Shown here piece by piece: positions 51,001-57,961 of a DNA stretch of 64,000 nucleotides. The first letter of the stretch is position 1; the number at the start of each line of letters is the position of its first letter. Origin of the DNA: Liolophura sinensis (lineage: Eukaryota > Mollusca > Polyplacophora > Chitonida > Chitonidae); assembly GCF_032854445.1 (NCBI RefSeq), contig NC_088304.1:23445704-23509703 (forward strand). The letters run 5' to 3'. A program made the translations under genes and the position numbers. The notes under the pieces are model-generated. The model had not been told where the DNA came from. It did not search any database and saw only the letters and a program-made list of their open reading frames with translations.

Positions 51001-52850
51001 ACTGACCCTAACTTTGAAGGCACTATAGTCTCCAATACATAAGAGCTTGGAAGATCTTCCTTTACACAACACCGCAACTGACCCTAATTTTGAAGGCACT
51101 ATAGTTTCCAATACATAAAAGTTTGGAAGATCTTCCTTTACACAACATCGGGACTGACTCTAATTTTGAAGGCATCATAGTTTCCAATACAAAAGAGTTT
51201 GGAAGGTCTTCCTTTACAAAACATCGTGACTGACCCTAATTTTGAAGGCACTATGGTTTCCAATACATAAGAGTTTGGAAGATCTTCCTTTACACAACAT
51301 CGTGACTGACCCTAGTTTTGAAGGCACTATAGTTTCCAATACATAAGAACTGGGAAGATCTTCCTTTACAAAACATCGTGGCAGATCTTAATTTTGAAGG
51401 CACTAGTTTCCAATACATAAGAGCTTGGAAGATCTTCCTTTACACAACATCGTGACTGACCCTAGTTTTGAAGGCACTATAGTTTCCAATACATAAGAAC
51501 TGGGAAGATCTTCCTTTACAAAACATCGTGGCAGATCTTAATTTTGAAGGCACTAGTTTCCAATACATAAGAGCTTGGAAGATCTTCCTTTACACAACAC
51601 CATGACTGACTCTAATTTTGAAGGCACTATAGTTTCCAATACATAAGAGCTTGGAAAATCTTCCTTTACACAACACCATGACTGACTCTAATTTTGAAGG
51701 CACTATAGTTTCCAATACATAAGAGCTTGGAAGATCTTCCTTTACACAACATCGTGACTGACCCTAGTTTTGAAGGCACAATAATTTCCAATACATATTC
51801 TACATTAAATATGATACCTGTATTTAGAACATCAAGGAAATAAAAATGTGCAAACAAAAAAATAGGGCCATAACAGACCCTAAAGCACAAAGTACAGTGT
51901 GAAAGCGAGGGAAAACTTGATAACATTTCAAACAAGAGTTTAGCAGGGAAGCATGTCGCAGTATTTTGGGGGAAAGCCTTTAAAACTAGTCTTAACGTTC
52001 AATACATGGTATACTTAGATAACCTGATAATCACTTATTTATTCATCGGATTTGTGTTTTACGTCGTGCTCTAGAATATTTTACTATGATGATAGCAGCC
52101 AGCATTGTTGTGGGTGGAAATGAGGCATAACACAGGGGAAACCCATAACCATCGGCAGGTTGATGCAGACCTTTCACGTACGCCCCAACCAGCCTGAGCT
52201 AGACTTAAAGTGACCAATTTTCGTCAGAGGCACCTGTGCCAGCATATTAACCATCAGGCTACCGTGGTCCCAATTTGATAATACTGAAAGAATGATTATC
52301 ATAGTATTGCCAACACTTCAACAGTACTTTAGCAAATGATATTGTGTCAAAAATCTGTTACAAACAGGAATATTAAAACATACAATTTTCATTTTCATTT
52401 CTGAATCACTCCCCCAATCTCTCAAATGTTGTGGGTGGTAAAATCTGAGTAACCTGTAACCTCCAGTATTGCTGGATGGTTGGAAAGTGACAGGGGGTGG
52501 GTGGGTGAGTTGTTGTAGGGTGAGGGGGGAAAGCACCGCATTTCTAGATCTGACTAACGAATTAAACTGTGATGCCGTACCTCCATTTTGGCTATTCTCT
52601 TAGCCAGTTTTTCACTGTGATATATTTTCAGCGCCTGTCTATTCAGGTCTAGAGCCTCTCGGATACGTCCTTCATTGGCCAATTGCTTCCCTTTGGTGAT
52701 GAACTTGTTAAACCTGGCCTGGTCACTATGGGAGACGTCTTTCTCTTCCCCAGAGGGTAGCCGCACCCGGGTTGTCTCGGAGCCATGTTTGTGAGGGGTA
52801 CCTGATATGGACAGGTTAGCTAGCCTATCCCTTGTTTCAGCTACCTCCAT
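38867..52850 (-). CDS. ERCC6L: ERCC6L/PICH-like SNF2 DNA translocase, 13 exons, C-terminus missing
   Basis: Thirteen exons join with consistent phases into 1,958 coding bases (about 652 residues). Visible features are an N-terminal TPR-like helix pair (about 45-90), Walker A DDMGLGKT (154-161), motif II DEGH (261-264), motif [11 protein letters not shown] (about 288-295), FFLRRTK (about 357-362), LKKLCDH (about 439-445), SGKMIFL (495-501), LVFSQS (516-521), RLDGS (541-545), VGGVGLTLT (574-582) and [13 protein letters not shown] (599-611). The order, spacing and family-specific phrases match vertebrate ERCC6L (PICH). That protein is an ATP-dependent translocase which coats ultrafine anaphase bridges, including centromeric ones. 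DEGH replaces the DEAH of human PICH, as in several other SNF2 proteins. Human ERCC6L has 1,250 residues, so roughly the C-terminal half is not in the window. The last exon ends in a good donor, so further exons are expected beyond position 1. Introns 5, 6, 9 and 10 hold repeats made from exon ends. Confidence 0.93.
39105..39240. mobile_element. SINE-like fragment with a tandemly repeated internal segment
   Basis: The fragment contains acagtcagttttacagatgg, then gaaacccgagtgcccagag-like units of 20 bp in three to four copies. The same phrase occurs singly in the diverged SINE-like copies at 39,305, 40,160 and 41,284. Confidence 0.6.
39300..39480 (-). mobile_element. Diverged SINE copy
   Basis: ATTT-repeat tail at left, then catattcaacaattttcgac, ggtggcagaaaccagagtgc, ggcaagctgctgatgaactt. 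It matches the body of the SINE subfamily also seen at 41,284. The tail-left arrangement means the element lies on the minus strand. Confidence 0.6.
39556..39780 (-). mobile_element. tRNA-derived SINE, near full length
   Basis: Tail and 3' region (tttatttgattgg, actcaagaatatttcactta), core (gaaacccatgactatctgca, ggttgctggcagactttccc) and a degraded tRNA head (cgatcgcattggtcagagg, taactgcctcgg) read right to left, so the element is on the minus strand. Confidence 0.8.
40083..40131 (-). CDS. ERCC6L: ERCC6L-like exon 12 (residues 574-590, 49 bp)
   Basis: A small exon with acceptor cttcccag and donor GTGAGT (phase 1). It encodes [16 protein letters not shown] plus one base of a tyrosine codon completed in exon 13. 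It matches human [18 protein letters not shown]. Confidence 0.92.
40150..40300 (-). mobile_element. SINE fragment
   Basis: Contains gtgggtggaggaaaccggag and ggcaggtacctgactaactt, matching the core of the diverged SINE subfamily. It starts right beside the acceptor of exon 12. Confidence 0.55.
40882..40995 (-). CDS. ERCC6L: ERCC6L-like exon 11 (residues 536-573)
   Basis: Acceptor with a T-rich tract (ttttttttctcag), donor GTATGC, phase 0 at both ends. It encodes [20 protein letters not shown], then YSVFLLTTQ (SNF2 motif V region). The human counterpart is TLRIDGTVTHLLEREKRI and [10 protein letters not shown]. Confidence 0.93.
41055..41245. repeat. Minisatellite of about 20 bp near the 3' end of intron 10
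   Basis: Imperfect units of gcaaattctgctgacatca, about nine copies, some shortened, lie 60 bp upstream of exon 11. I see no derivation from the neighbouring exons. Confidence 0.8.
41284..41440 (-). mobile_element. Diverged SINE fragment
   Basis: Contains tttatttatttgactg, catactcaagaaatattccc, ggctggagaaaatcagactg and cctttggcaagtggtcttca. Same subfamily as the copy at 39,300. Confidence 0.6.
41797..42304 (-). repeat. 19-bp array built from the end of exon 10 plus its splice donor (about 25 units)
   Basis: Minus-strand units read GTAAGTCATTGCAAACAGG. The exon itself ends GTCATTGCAAACAGG followed by the GTAAGT donor. Variant units carry GTGAGTCAGCAGCAAACAGG-like sequence, so both donor consensus forms (+3 A or G) occur. 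The array abuts the genuine donor at 42,285 and fills the first 490 bp of intron 10. Confidence 0.94.
42286..42499 (-). CDS. ERCC6L: ERCC6L-like exon 10 (residues 464-535)
   Basis: Acceptor tttgaag, donor GTAAGT, ending in phase 0. It encodes [53 protein letters not shown] and R. It matches human [20 protein letters not shown] and LVFSQSRQILNIIERLLKNR (SNF2 motif IV). The last 15 bases plus the donor are the unit of the 19-bp array that follows. Confidence 0.94.
42530..42610 (+). mobile_element. Fragment of the ggggtttaacgtcg-family element
   Basis: tttggggtttaacgtcatgg, ttaacaatttttgtgcatat, tgtgtctcttcgtggcaggg match the start of the element at 45,825. It lies between exon 10 and the duplicated exon 9 end. 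Confidence 0.65.
42640..42710 (-). repeat. Diverged copy of the exon 9 end with a donor-like site
   Basis: On the minus strand the stretch reads CTGTCCACTAGAGCCTGTAT, CCAGCTGGGACTGACCACTG, ATGAAAAGTATATGG. It differs from the end of exon 9 at few positions and keeps the reading [17 protein letters not shown]. It lies about 129 bp downstream of exon 9, inside intron 9, with GTATAT in place of GTAAGT. It is a partial tandem exon duplication. Confidence 0.88.
42779..42897 (-). CDS. ERCC6L: ERCC6L-like exon 9 (residues 425-464)
   Basis: Acceptor tgttgttcag, donor GTAAGT (phase 2). It encodes [20 protein letters not shown], then [19 protein letters not shown]. The human counterpart has [21 protein letters not shown] diverged copy of its last 50 or so bases lies 129 bp downstream in intron 9. 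Confidence 0.93.
43050..43525 (-). mobile_element. tRNA-derived SINE interrupted or doubled
   Basis: 43,050-43,220 holds tail and core (gccgtactcaagaatatttc, ggtggaaaccgggcagagca, gaggaagccagcatg). A 130-bp AT-rich spacer follows. Then the core repeats from gaaacccacgaccatctgca (43,359) through the tRNA head, gtgctagcgcactatccaaa and gagccacggaggccccc at 43,517. Either two SINEs are nested or one copy had its core duplicated around an insert. Confidence 0.8.
44110..44335. repeat. 42-bp tandem repeat in intron 8 (about 5 copies)
   Basis: Units of gggctttcaatatttaatta plus caggttactggtagacctac repeat with a period of 42 bp (44,121 to 44,163 and onward). The array starts about 85 bp past the exon 8 donor. 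It is not visibly exon-derived. Confidence 0.85.
44422..44527 (-). CDS. ERCC6L: ERCC6L-like exon 8 (residues 389-424)
   Basis: Acceptor ttccatag, donor GTTAGT. It encodes [20 protein letters not shown], then [15 protein letters not shown]. Human has [20 protein letters not shown]. The phase-2 junction restores E at the exon 7/8 boundary. Confidence 0.92.
44600..44822 (-). mobile_element. tRNA-derived SINE with core deletion
   Basis: Tail and catactcaagaatatttcac, gagaggaaaccaggtagagc, gaagccagcatgagcttgac and the head ctgcgctagcatg with ctaagctacggggaccccc. The ccgtacgtgggaaggt-type part of the core is missing. Confidence 0.75.
45499..45680 (-). CDS. ERCC6L: ERCC6L-like exon 7 (residues 329-389)
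   Basis: Acceptor cctgtag, donor GTAAGG (phase 2). It encodes [20 protein letters not shown], then [14 protein letters not shown], and a charged insert [18 protein letters not shown]. It matches the human stretch from AREKDATPGEKALG to FLRRTKEDV, including the variable acidic loop that follows it. Confidence 0.92.
45825..45985 (+). mobile_element. Dispersed element (ggggtttaacgtcg family)
   Basis: Starts tgcttggggtttaacgtcgc, acaatttttcagtcatatga, cgagga, and continues with cgtgtcctcttgtggcaggg and gaagtatcatgcaccagaca. The same order occurs at 53,295 and, less completely, at 42,530 and 54,060. Its first 50 bp match the insert found in two satellite monomers. Confidence 0.75.
45985..46816 (-). 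repeat. 26-bp array built from the end of exon 6 plus its splice donor (about 30 units)
   Basis: Minus-strand units read GTGAGTATGACACCCCAATA then ACAAGG, i.e. the last 20 bases of exon 6 (encoding the end of YDTPITR) joined to a GTGAGT donor. Two variants alternate (ACACCCCAATAACAAGG and ACAGCCCAATAGCGAGG), giving a 52-bp dimer period. Nearly every unit keeps GGGTGAGT. The array starts at the genuine donor and runs about 800 bp into intron 6, where it meets a dispersed element. Confidence 0.94.
46791..46883 (-). CDS. ERCC6L: ERCC6L-like exon 6 (residues 298-328)
   Basis: Acceptor cttgttgtag, donor GTGAGT, phase 0 at both ends. It encodes [20 protein letters not shown] and [11 protein letters not shown], matching ELWSLFDFACQGSLLGTLKT and FKMEYENPITR in human. 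Its last 20 bases plus the donor are the unit of the 26-bp array in the next intron. Confidence 0.94.
47059..47709 (-). repeat. 48-bp array built from the end of exon 5 plus its splice donor (13 intronic units)
   Basis: Immediately after the exon 5 donor, 13 units of 48 bp follow without a gap (47,682 down to 47,059). Read in the exon's frame each unit is [16 protein letters not shown]-like; the exon itself ends GTPIQNNLQ. Each unit thus repeats motif III codons, the CAG/GTAGGT junction and the first intron bases. Because 48 is divisible by three, the frame stays open through the array; the stop is at about 46,972. The openness is a consequence of unit length and is not in itself evidence of coding. 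Confidence 0.93.
47683..47808 (-). CDS. ERCC6L: ERCC6L-like exon 5 (residues 256-297), motifs II and III
   Basis: Acceptor tctccag, donor GTAGGT, phase 0 at both ends. It encodes [20 protein letters not shown] and ends [13 protein letters not shown]. The exon's last 27 bases plus the first 21 intron bases form the unit of the 48-bp array that follows directly. Confidence 0.94.
48236..48404 (-). CDS. ERCC6L: ERCC6L-like exon 4 (residues 199-255)
   Basis: Acceptor tttcag, donor GTCAGC. It encodes [20 protein letters not shown], then [18 protein letters not shown] and ends EFKW. It corresponds to the human stretch with VKTFHGPSKDERTR and NGVIITTYQML, SNF2 motif Ib and its surroundings. Confidence 0.92.
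48605..48790 (-). mobile_element. SINE, truncated before the tRNA head
   Basis: ATTT tail, actcaagaatatttcacgta, ggtgggaggaaaccgggcac, gaaacccacgaccatccact, ggttgctggcagaccttccc and gagaggaaaccaacatgg. The head beyond this point is absent. Confidence 0.8.
49332..49457 (-). CDS. ERCC6L: ERCC6L-like exon 3 (residues 157-199)
   Basis: Acceptor tttcag, donor GTAGAC. It completes Walker A (G/LGKT) and encodes [20 protein letters not shown], then [18 protein letters not shown]. The codon for W is split over the next junction (TG/G). The counterpart in human ERCC6L is [20 protein letters not shown]. Confidence 0.93.
49726..49925 (-). CDS. ERCC6L: ERCC6L-like exon 2 (residues 91-157)
   Basis: The acceptor tattttag precedes GCTTATTTAAAGG, and the donor is GTAAGG after ATGGG (phase 2). 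It encodes an acidic linker ([11 protein letters not shown]) and then the helicase Q-motif-like region [20 protein letters not shown], followed by GGILGDDMG, the first half of Walker A. This matches LLLYRELHNQLFEHQKEGIA and GGILADDMG of human ERCC6L. Confidence 0.93.
50062..51795. repeat. 76-bp minisatellite with a palindromic core in intron 1 (about 22 copies)
   Basis: Units contain the perfect 12-bp palindrome GGAAGATCTTCC, then tttacacaacatcgtgactg, accctaattttgaaggcac and tatagtttccaatacataag. Block duplications are visible: the rare accgcaactgaccc variant recurs near 50,312 and 51,070, and the four or five units after it also recur in order. A shortened variant (gcagatcttaattttgaagg) recurs three times. 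Confidence 0.92.
52033..52272 (-). mobile_element. Old tRNA-derived SINE
   Basis: Degenerate tail (tatttattcatcggatttgt), ggaaacccataaccatcggc, aggttgatgcagacctttca and a worn tRNA head ending atcaggctaccgtggtccc. Many substitutions indicate age. Confidence 0.7.
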
Positions 52851-52877
52851 GGTATGCTCTAGCTATGCTACAACAGA
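52581..52877 (-). CDS. ERCC6L: ERCC6L-like exon 1 of the coding region (residues 1-90)
   Basis: The start ATG is at 52,850-52,848, preceded by 27 bases of 5' UTR and a good acceptor (ttcttgttacag, ending at 52,878). At least one non-coding exon therefore lies upstream. The exon ends with KRIAKME and a GTACGG donor. Its second half, [20 protein letters not shown] and onward, aligns with the N-terminal TPR of human ERCC6L (YVKEAKEATKNGDLEEAFKL). The first 40 residues are low in conservation. Confidence 0.9.
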
Positions 52878-52910
52878 CTGTAACAAGAAAGTATAACTAT
52901 GTATATATAT

Positions 52911-53284
52911 CAGGAGGGCATAAAAAAATGGGCCGTACTTTGATGCTGCATTGCTCCATTATGATGTTCTACCTTGTTTTACCTTTGTTCAAACCCGTTC
53001 AAATTTTAGACATTCAAGATGGTTTCTCTGTGGTGGACAAGGAATTGATCACCTTTTCAAGTAAAACAAGGTAGAACATCATTTTGAAATGTTCGGAACT
53101 TGCGTTTTTGACTCTATTTCGATTTTGGTCCCCTGAACAGAAATCTTAAAGGATAAAATTGAAATCTGGTCTGTATACTTAGGACATAATAGCTTTTGAG
53201 TGTGTACATGTTTAGAAGCTGACGTGAGAGGATTTCAGAGATATTGAGTGTCAAAGTTCGGCCCATTTTTTTATGCCCACCCAA
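52911..53284. mobile_element. MITE-like element with terminal inverted repeats (about 374 bp)
   Basis: The left end gggcataaaaaaatgggccg (from 52,917) is mirrored by the right end cggcccatttttttatgccc (to about 53,279), with one central mismatch further in. A second internal inverted pair, atgatgttctaccttgtttt at 52,961 and its complement at 53,063-53,082, makes a long hairpin. Both flanks are TATATA-rich, compatible with a TA-type target site. No transposase is present. It lies about 35 bp upstream of the acceptor of the first coding ERCC6L-like exon. Confidence 0.8.
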
Positions 53285-53291
53285 TATATAT

Positions 53292-53470
53292 ACTTGGGGT
53301 TTGATGTCATCCTTAAAAAATTTTCATTTGGTGTGTGCACATCTATTATGTCTTCTTGTGGCAGGTTGAGTCAATGCCGCTACTGAAGTATCATGCTGAA
53401 GACACCAGACATGACACCCCACACATTCACATTACAATGACACCTGGCCAACCAGTCCTGTTTCCTCGTA
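53292..53470 (+). mobile_element. ggggtttaacgtcg-family element
   Basis: cttggggtttgatgtcatcc, tatgtcttcttgtggcaggt, tgaagtatcatgctgaagac and accagacatgacaccccaca follow the same order as the copy at 45,825. It directly abuts the MITE. Confidence 0.7.
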
Positions 53471-54054
53471 GAGCAACAAGACAGGCAGCAAAATATTCCA
53501 TTTTAAATTTTTGGTTAACCATTAAGCTCGGTTTGACCAAAAGTCTTCCAACTTTAAAACAGACCTTCAAAACCATTAGGCCACCGAAGCAGTCAGGAAA
53601 GTCTAAGAATTAGGAATTCATTGAATGAAACCTTTATTTAAAGTGGGCAGCTCTGTGAAATTTAACAATTTCCTCTCCCCAGAGGTCCTCCATAACAAAA
53701 CGTGAGCACTGAACAAGTATTAAGAGTATATACAATTCCATTTTTTAAACACATGAAAACCATCAATAATACATCACTACATATATCAGCTTATATAAAT
53801 TAACTGGTTGAAATAATTTTTCAAATAATGTGACTCTAAAGCAGAAACCGATGGTGCTGTTTTGATTAGACATTCTGAAATGTTACACGCATGACAGCCC
53901 ACTACTGTAAAACTGTTTTCACAATAGTTAGAGTTATGCTTATCAATATAAATGTTGTTAACAATTGATCTAAGAAACTTTTTGTACACTGCTGTGTTTT
54001 TAGGTACATATATGAAGATGACTGATCATGCAATGATTTTTTTAAAATATGAAT
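53470..54054. other. Unique intronic or intergenic stretch
   Basis: AT-rich, with no recognisable gene. The open frame at 53,335-53,613 starts in the dispersed element and continues into unique sequence without recognisable features. Confidence 0.5.
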
Positions 54055-54310
54055 GAGTGCTTGAGTGCTTGGGGTTTAATGTCGTACTCAACAATTTTTC
54101 AGTCATATGACGACGAAGGAATCTTTAGGGTGCATGTACGTGTAATGTGCCTCCTTGTTGCAGGACGGATTCCCACAGCTCTTTTATTTAGCGCTGCTTC
54201 ACTGAGATGAATTACCGAAGGCAAGTAAGCCGCCCCGCCCGAGCCATTATATTGATACGGGTCAACCAGTCATTGCACTATCCCCTTCATGATGAACGCC
54301 AAGCGAGGAA
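54055..54310 (+). mobile_element. ggggtttaacgtcg-family element, diverged 3' part
   Basis: gagtgcttggggtttaatgt, cgtactcaacaatttttcag, tcatatgacgacgaagga match the satellite insert best of all copies outside the array. The downstream part includes gcctccttgttgcagg and a separate tail with aagcgaggaagttacaactt. Confidence 0.7.
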
Positions 54311-54499
54311 GTTACAACTTCCTCTGCTTAATTTAAATATGAAACATACGATATCCGATGCAATCAGAAATTAGAAGTATGTATTTTACAGTCTAAAATA
54401 ATTTCAGCTGCTTTTTTTTTTCAAGCTTAAATAACTTGTCAATAAGTGACTGTGGACAAGTTCCCCATATTGATGCAGTAATACACTTCTGCCATGTTT

Positions 54500-55235
54500 A
54501 TAAGGTGCATAGGTGGAGGAAACCGTGCAGAACCCTAAGTAAAGCATCACACCTAACATACCTATTGATGGACATGGTGGTGATAAGGTGCATGGGTGGA
54601 GGAAACCATGCAGAGCCCTAAGTAAAGCATCACACCTGACATATCTATTGATGGACATTGTGGTGATAAGGTGTATGGGTGGAGGAAACTGTGCAGAGCC
54701 CTAAGTAAAGCATCACACCTGACATATCTATTGATGGACATGGTGGTGATAAGGTGCATGGGTGGAGGAAACCGTGCAGAGCCCTAAGTAAAGCATCACA
54801 CCTGACATATCTATTGATGGACATTGTGGTGATAAGGTGTATGGGTGGAGGAAACTGTGCAGAGCCCTAAGTAAAGCATCACACCTGACATATCTATTGA
54901 TGGACATGGTGGTGATGAGGTGCATGGGTGGAGGAAACCGTGCAGAACCCTAAGTAAAGCATCACACCTGACATATCTATTGATGGACATTGTGGTGATA
55001 AGGTGTATGGGTGGAGGAAACTGTGCAGAACCCAGAGAAAACTGTAACACCTGACATACCTGTTGCTGCACATGGTGGCAATAAGGTGTATGGGTGAAGG
55101 AAACCGTGCAGAGCCCTAAGTAAACCATCACACCTGACAAGGTACCGAACATACCTGTTGATGTACAAGATGGTAATAAGATATATGGGTAGAGGAAACT
55201 GTGCAGAGCCCAGAGAAAACCTGATAAATGCAGGT
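54500..55235. repeat. 83-bp tandem array derived from a SINE core (about 9 copies)
   Basis: Units contain gataaggtgcatgggtggag, gaaaccgtgcagagccctaa, gtaaagcatcacacctgaca and tatctattgatggacatgg. The phrase ggtggaggaaaccgtgcagagcc is close to the SINE core (gggaggaaaccgggcagagc), so the array seems to have been seeded from a SINE. The rightmost copies diverge and end in cagagaaaacc. Confidence 0.85.
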
Positions 55236-55349
55236 GTGCTTTGTGGAATGGACCGACTGGATGGCAGGTAAATATCACTGTGGAATATAGACCTCGACAT
55301 TGAATTTATTGAACTACATGTATTGTACATGTGTATACTTGATAGAAAA

Positions 55350-55440
55350 AAAAATTTATTTATTTATTTGATTGGTGTTTTATGCTGTCCTCAAGAATTT
55401 TTGACTTTTATGATGGCAGCTGATGGAAACTGAGCATCAC
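55350..55440 (-). mobile_element. SINE 3' fragment
   Basis: (ATTT)n tail, gattggtgttttatgctgtc, ctcaagaatttttgactttt, then a short core piece. The rest is missing. Confidence 0.7.
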
Positions 55441-55984
55441 AATAGTCACACTAGATACTACCCACCACTCCTATTCAACCTGAAGACATAGTCGGGAGTT
55501 GCAAAGAGTAGGGTCATATTTATGTGTTGATTTTTAAGTGTCTTTGGGCGTCATGTATTTCCCCACGGTGACATGCTTCAACTGAATTTTTAATTGATTA
55601 AAAATGAATGGAGAGATGTTCAATTTATATACAAAGAAAAACAGCGAAAAAAAGACCTTCTTCATTCTAGTCTGTCACGTGACGCTATCATCCATGAATT
55701 CTGCACTCCTTTCTTTGTTAGAGAAAATCTCTGGATCCAAACTTCCATCAGACAATATGTTTGGTCCATAGAAGGATTCTTAAACCACCAGACGACTCGA
55801 GTTGTTTGTGATAGAAAGTGTAATTTAGACATGTTTAAGACAGATGAAGAAGGTAAAAGTTGAATGTGTGCATGTGTGTGTGTCACATACGTTTGTCACA
55901 TGGACTGCACCTGAAAAAGGTCTCTTCCATATTTGGACAGCCTCATTCAGGGAAGCATGAATGAATAGCCACAAGCAGTGACAT

Positions 55985-56170
55985 AGAATTTATTTTATTT
56001 GTTTGATTGGTGTTTTACGCTGTACTCAATAATATTTCAATTATACGATGGTGGCCAGCATTATGGTGGGAGGAAACCAGGCAGCGCCTGAGGGGAAACC
56101 CAGGACCATCCGCACGTTGCTGACAAACCTTCCCACGTACGCCCTGTGATGAAGCCAGTATGGCAGTGAC
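55985..56170 (-). mobile_element. SINE, lacking the tRNA head
   Basis: Tail, gattggtgttttacgctgta, ggtggccagcattatggtgg, gaaacccaggaccatccgca, cgttgctgacaaaccttccc. It ends at gaagccagtatgg. Confidence 0.8.
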
Positions 56171-56689
56171 GTAGAAAGTTACATGTAAACTACACCTTAC
56201 GCGTAGCACACACAAGCGCTATGTGCTTAACAAAAATTCATTTGTGACACTTGGCTTAAGCACTTTACTCTTGTCTGCGGTGAACATTTTTTTTGTGTGT
56301 GTGTGCCGTTGCGCCAAATGTCTAACGTGTATGACAATTTTTTTTCATTCCTTCACGATGACTTGCAATGTGCGACAAACGAAAGCCATTTCCTTTCAAG
56401 TCGACGCCAATGTTTTAGCTGATAACGAGTCTGCATGCAATACCCTTTCCGGTAAATCGCATAAGCCGAGTCTGTGAGTGTCAGTGTGGTTGTCGTCATG
56501 GATTGTCATAGGTCACACGCCACAACAACAACAACAGCACCATGATTCATCTACGAACCGATAGGTGATAGCTCCTAGTCAGAGATGCGTTGAGCGTTCA
56601 GCTCTATATAATACGTTTAAAACACCACCGGGTACATTCATAAGCACAAAATGAACACAGTATGAGACATAAAAGACATTTTAAACTCA

Positions 56690-56830
56690 CACACTGTATC
56701 GGCAGTTTGGCGCAAATTCGAAACATCCGCCACGATATGAATGAATGTCACATGATCTGTCACAGTGCGCTGGGAAGTGGCCGAGGTCTGACAGAGTAAT
56801 GTCCCTTGCCTACCTTCACGTTGCGCTCAT
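56690..56830 (-). promoter_or_regulatory. Possible E2F/CHR-type cell-cycle promoter of the ERCC6L-like gene
   Basis: The near-palindromic E2F-type site tttggcgcaaa (56,706-56,716) is followed at once by ttcgaa, resembling a cell-cycle CHR element. Vertebrate ERCC6L is cell-cycle regulated, and the coding exons need an upstream non-coding exon, so a promoter in this area fits. No TATA box or transcript evidence is available. Short motifs like these occur by chance, so this is tentative. Confidence 0.3.
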
Positions 56831-57081
56831 ACCAGTGTCCTAGCTTTGGTGGGAGGATTTCAGTTCTCCTCTTAAACTCTGCTGTGGAAGCGGACTAATC
56901 TAAGGAGTAATGCGTGGGAACTTTCAACCATCTGCAAGTGTTTATAGGGGAACGAATGATACCAGTACAAGTATATATGTATAGGCCTGTATTTTTTTCA
57001 TTCAAGGTACACTCACAATATTTCACTGCTTAAAATGTGTACATTTCGTGTGCATGCATGGTAGTGTTGTGCTGTTTATTT

Positions 57082-57190
57082 GGAATTTTATTTATTTATT
57101 TATTTGCTGTTTTACGCCATAGGCCTATAGTCAAGAATATTTCACTTAAACGATGGCGTGTCTTCAACATTATGGAGGGAGGAAAAAAAT
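57082..57190 (-). mobile_element. SINE 3' fragment
   Basis: Tail plus gctgttttacgccatagg, ctatagtcaagaatatttca, cattatggagggagg. The core beyond this point is missing. Confidence 0.7.
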
Positions 57191-57541
57191 GCAATGTTGT
57201 TGATATTTCCATTCTCGAAGCTTCGAAGACCATTTTCAAAACATAAGAAAGGAATTTTGAAATTCTTTATTATCTGTCGATCTTTTACGAAGCCTTTTGC
57301 ATAGTGACAAAAAAAAAAAAATCAATGAAGACGCTCATCTGTGATTGTTTTGCTTAAAACCACTCCAAAACTCGCCGAAGTTACTTTTAGCCTTTTAAAT
57401 TTTTTGTCAGTTTTCGGCTCCGTACTCGTTTAGACCCTACGTCTCGGGCACCAACTTTGAATGGATGAAACTCGAACGTACAACAATCTAGGGTTGTGGA
57501 GTTTCCGCGATCCCGGGGCTCTCACCTAATGTTCTCAGATA

Positions 57542-57706
57542 CGCTTTTATTTACTTATTTGATTGGTGTTTGACGCCGTACTCAAGAATATTTCACTTAA
57601 CGGCAGCCAGCATTATGGTTGGTGGAAACCGGGCAGAGCTCGGGGGAAACCCACGACCATCCGCAGGTTGCTGGAAGACCTTCCCACGTACGGCCGGAGC
57701 AGATAC
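57542..57706 (-). mobile_element. SINE, well preserved core, lacking the head
   Basis: Tail, gccgtactcaagaatatttc, gtggaaaccgggcagagctc, gaaacccacgaccatccgca, ggttgctggaagaccttccc, acgtacggccggagcag. It is among the least diverged copies in the window. Confidence 0.82.
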
Positions 57707-57961
57707 GCTTTTAAACTACATGTACATGTACCACACCCACATTTCATTTTTTAAAATTATTTTAAACATGTCGATTTTACGTATTTGTACGCATTAAAAT
57801 CTAAGCACTGAATGTCTGCTCAGGACTACGTCTATGGCAATCTAAGGTCGCAGAGCCTCCGGGTCTAAAACAGCCCCTGGACCCTCGCCTAATGACCTGG
57901 GATAAGCTTTTAAAACTCTTTCATTTTTTATTTTCTTATTCAGATAATCAGTGACTTACCT

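Noticed and set aside
50062-51795. Derivation of the 76-bp minisatellite from exon 1 or exon 2 edges
   Set aside because: I compared the unit with both exon boundaries and found no shared stretch, so it is not counted among the exon-edge arrays. The same holds for the 42-bp (44.1 kb) and 20-bp (41.1 kb) repeats.
54404-55330. Several minus-strand frames with repeated SSTHAPYHHHVHQ-like readings
   Set aside because: They are translations of the 83-bp SINE-derived array.
55594-55863. Plus-strand frame of 89 codons ending at a donor-like GAAGAAG/GTAAAAG
   Set aside because: The composition is protein-like, but there is no homology I recognise and no acceptor or partner exon. Left out for lack of support.
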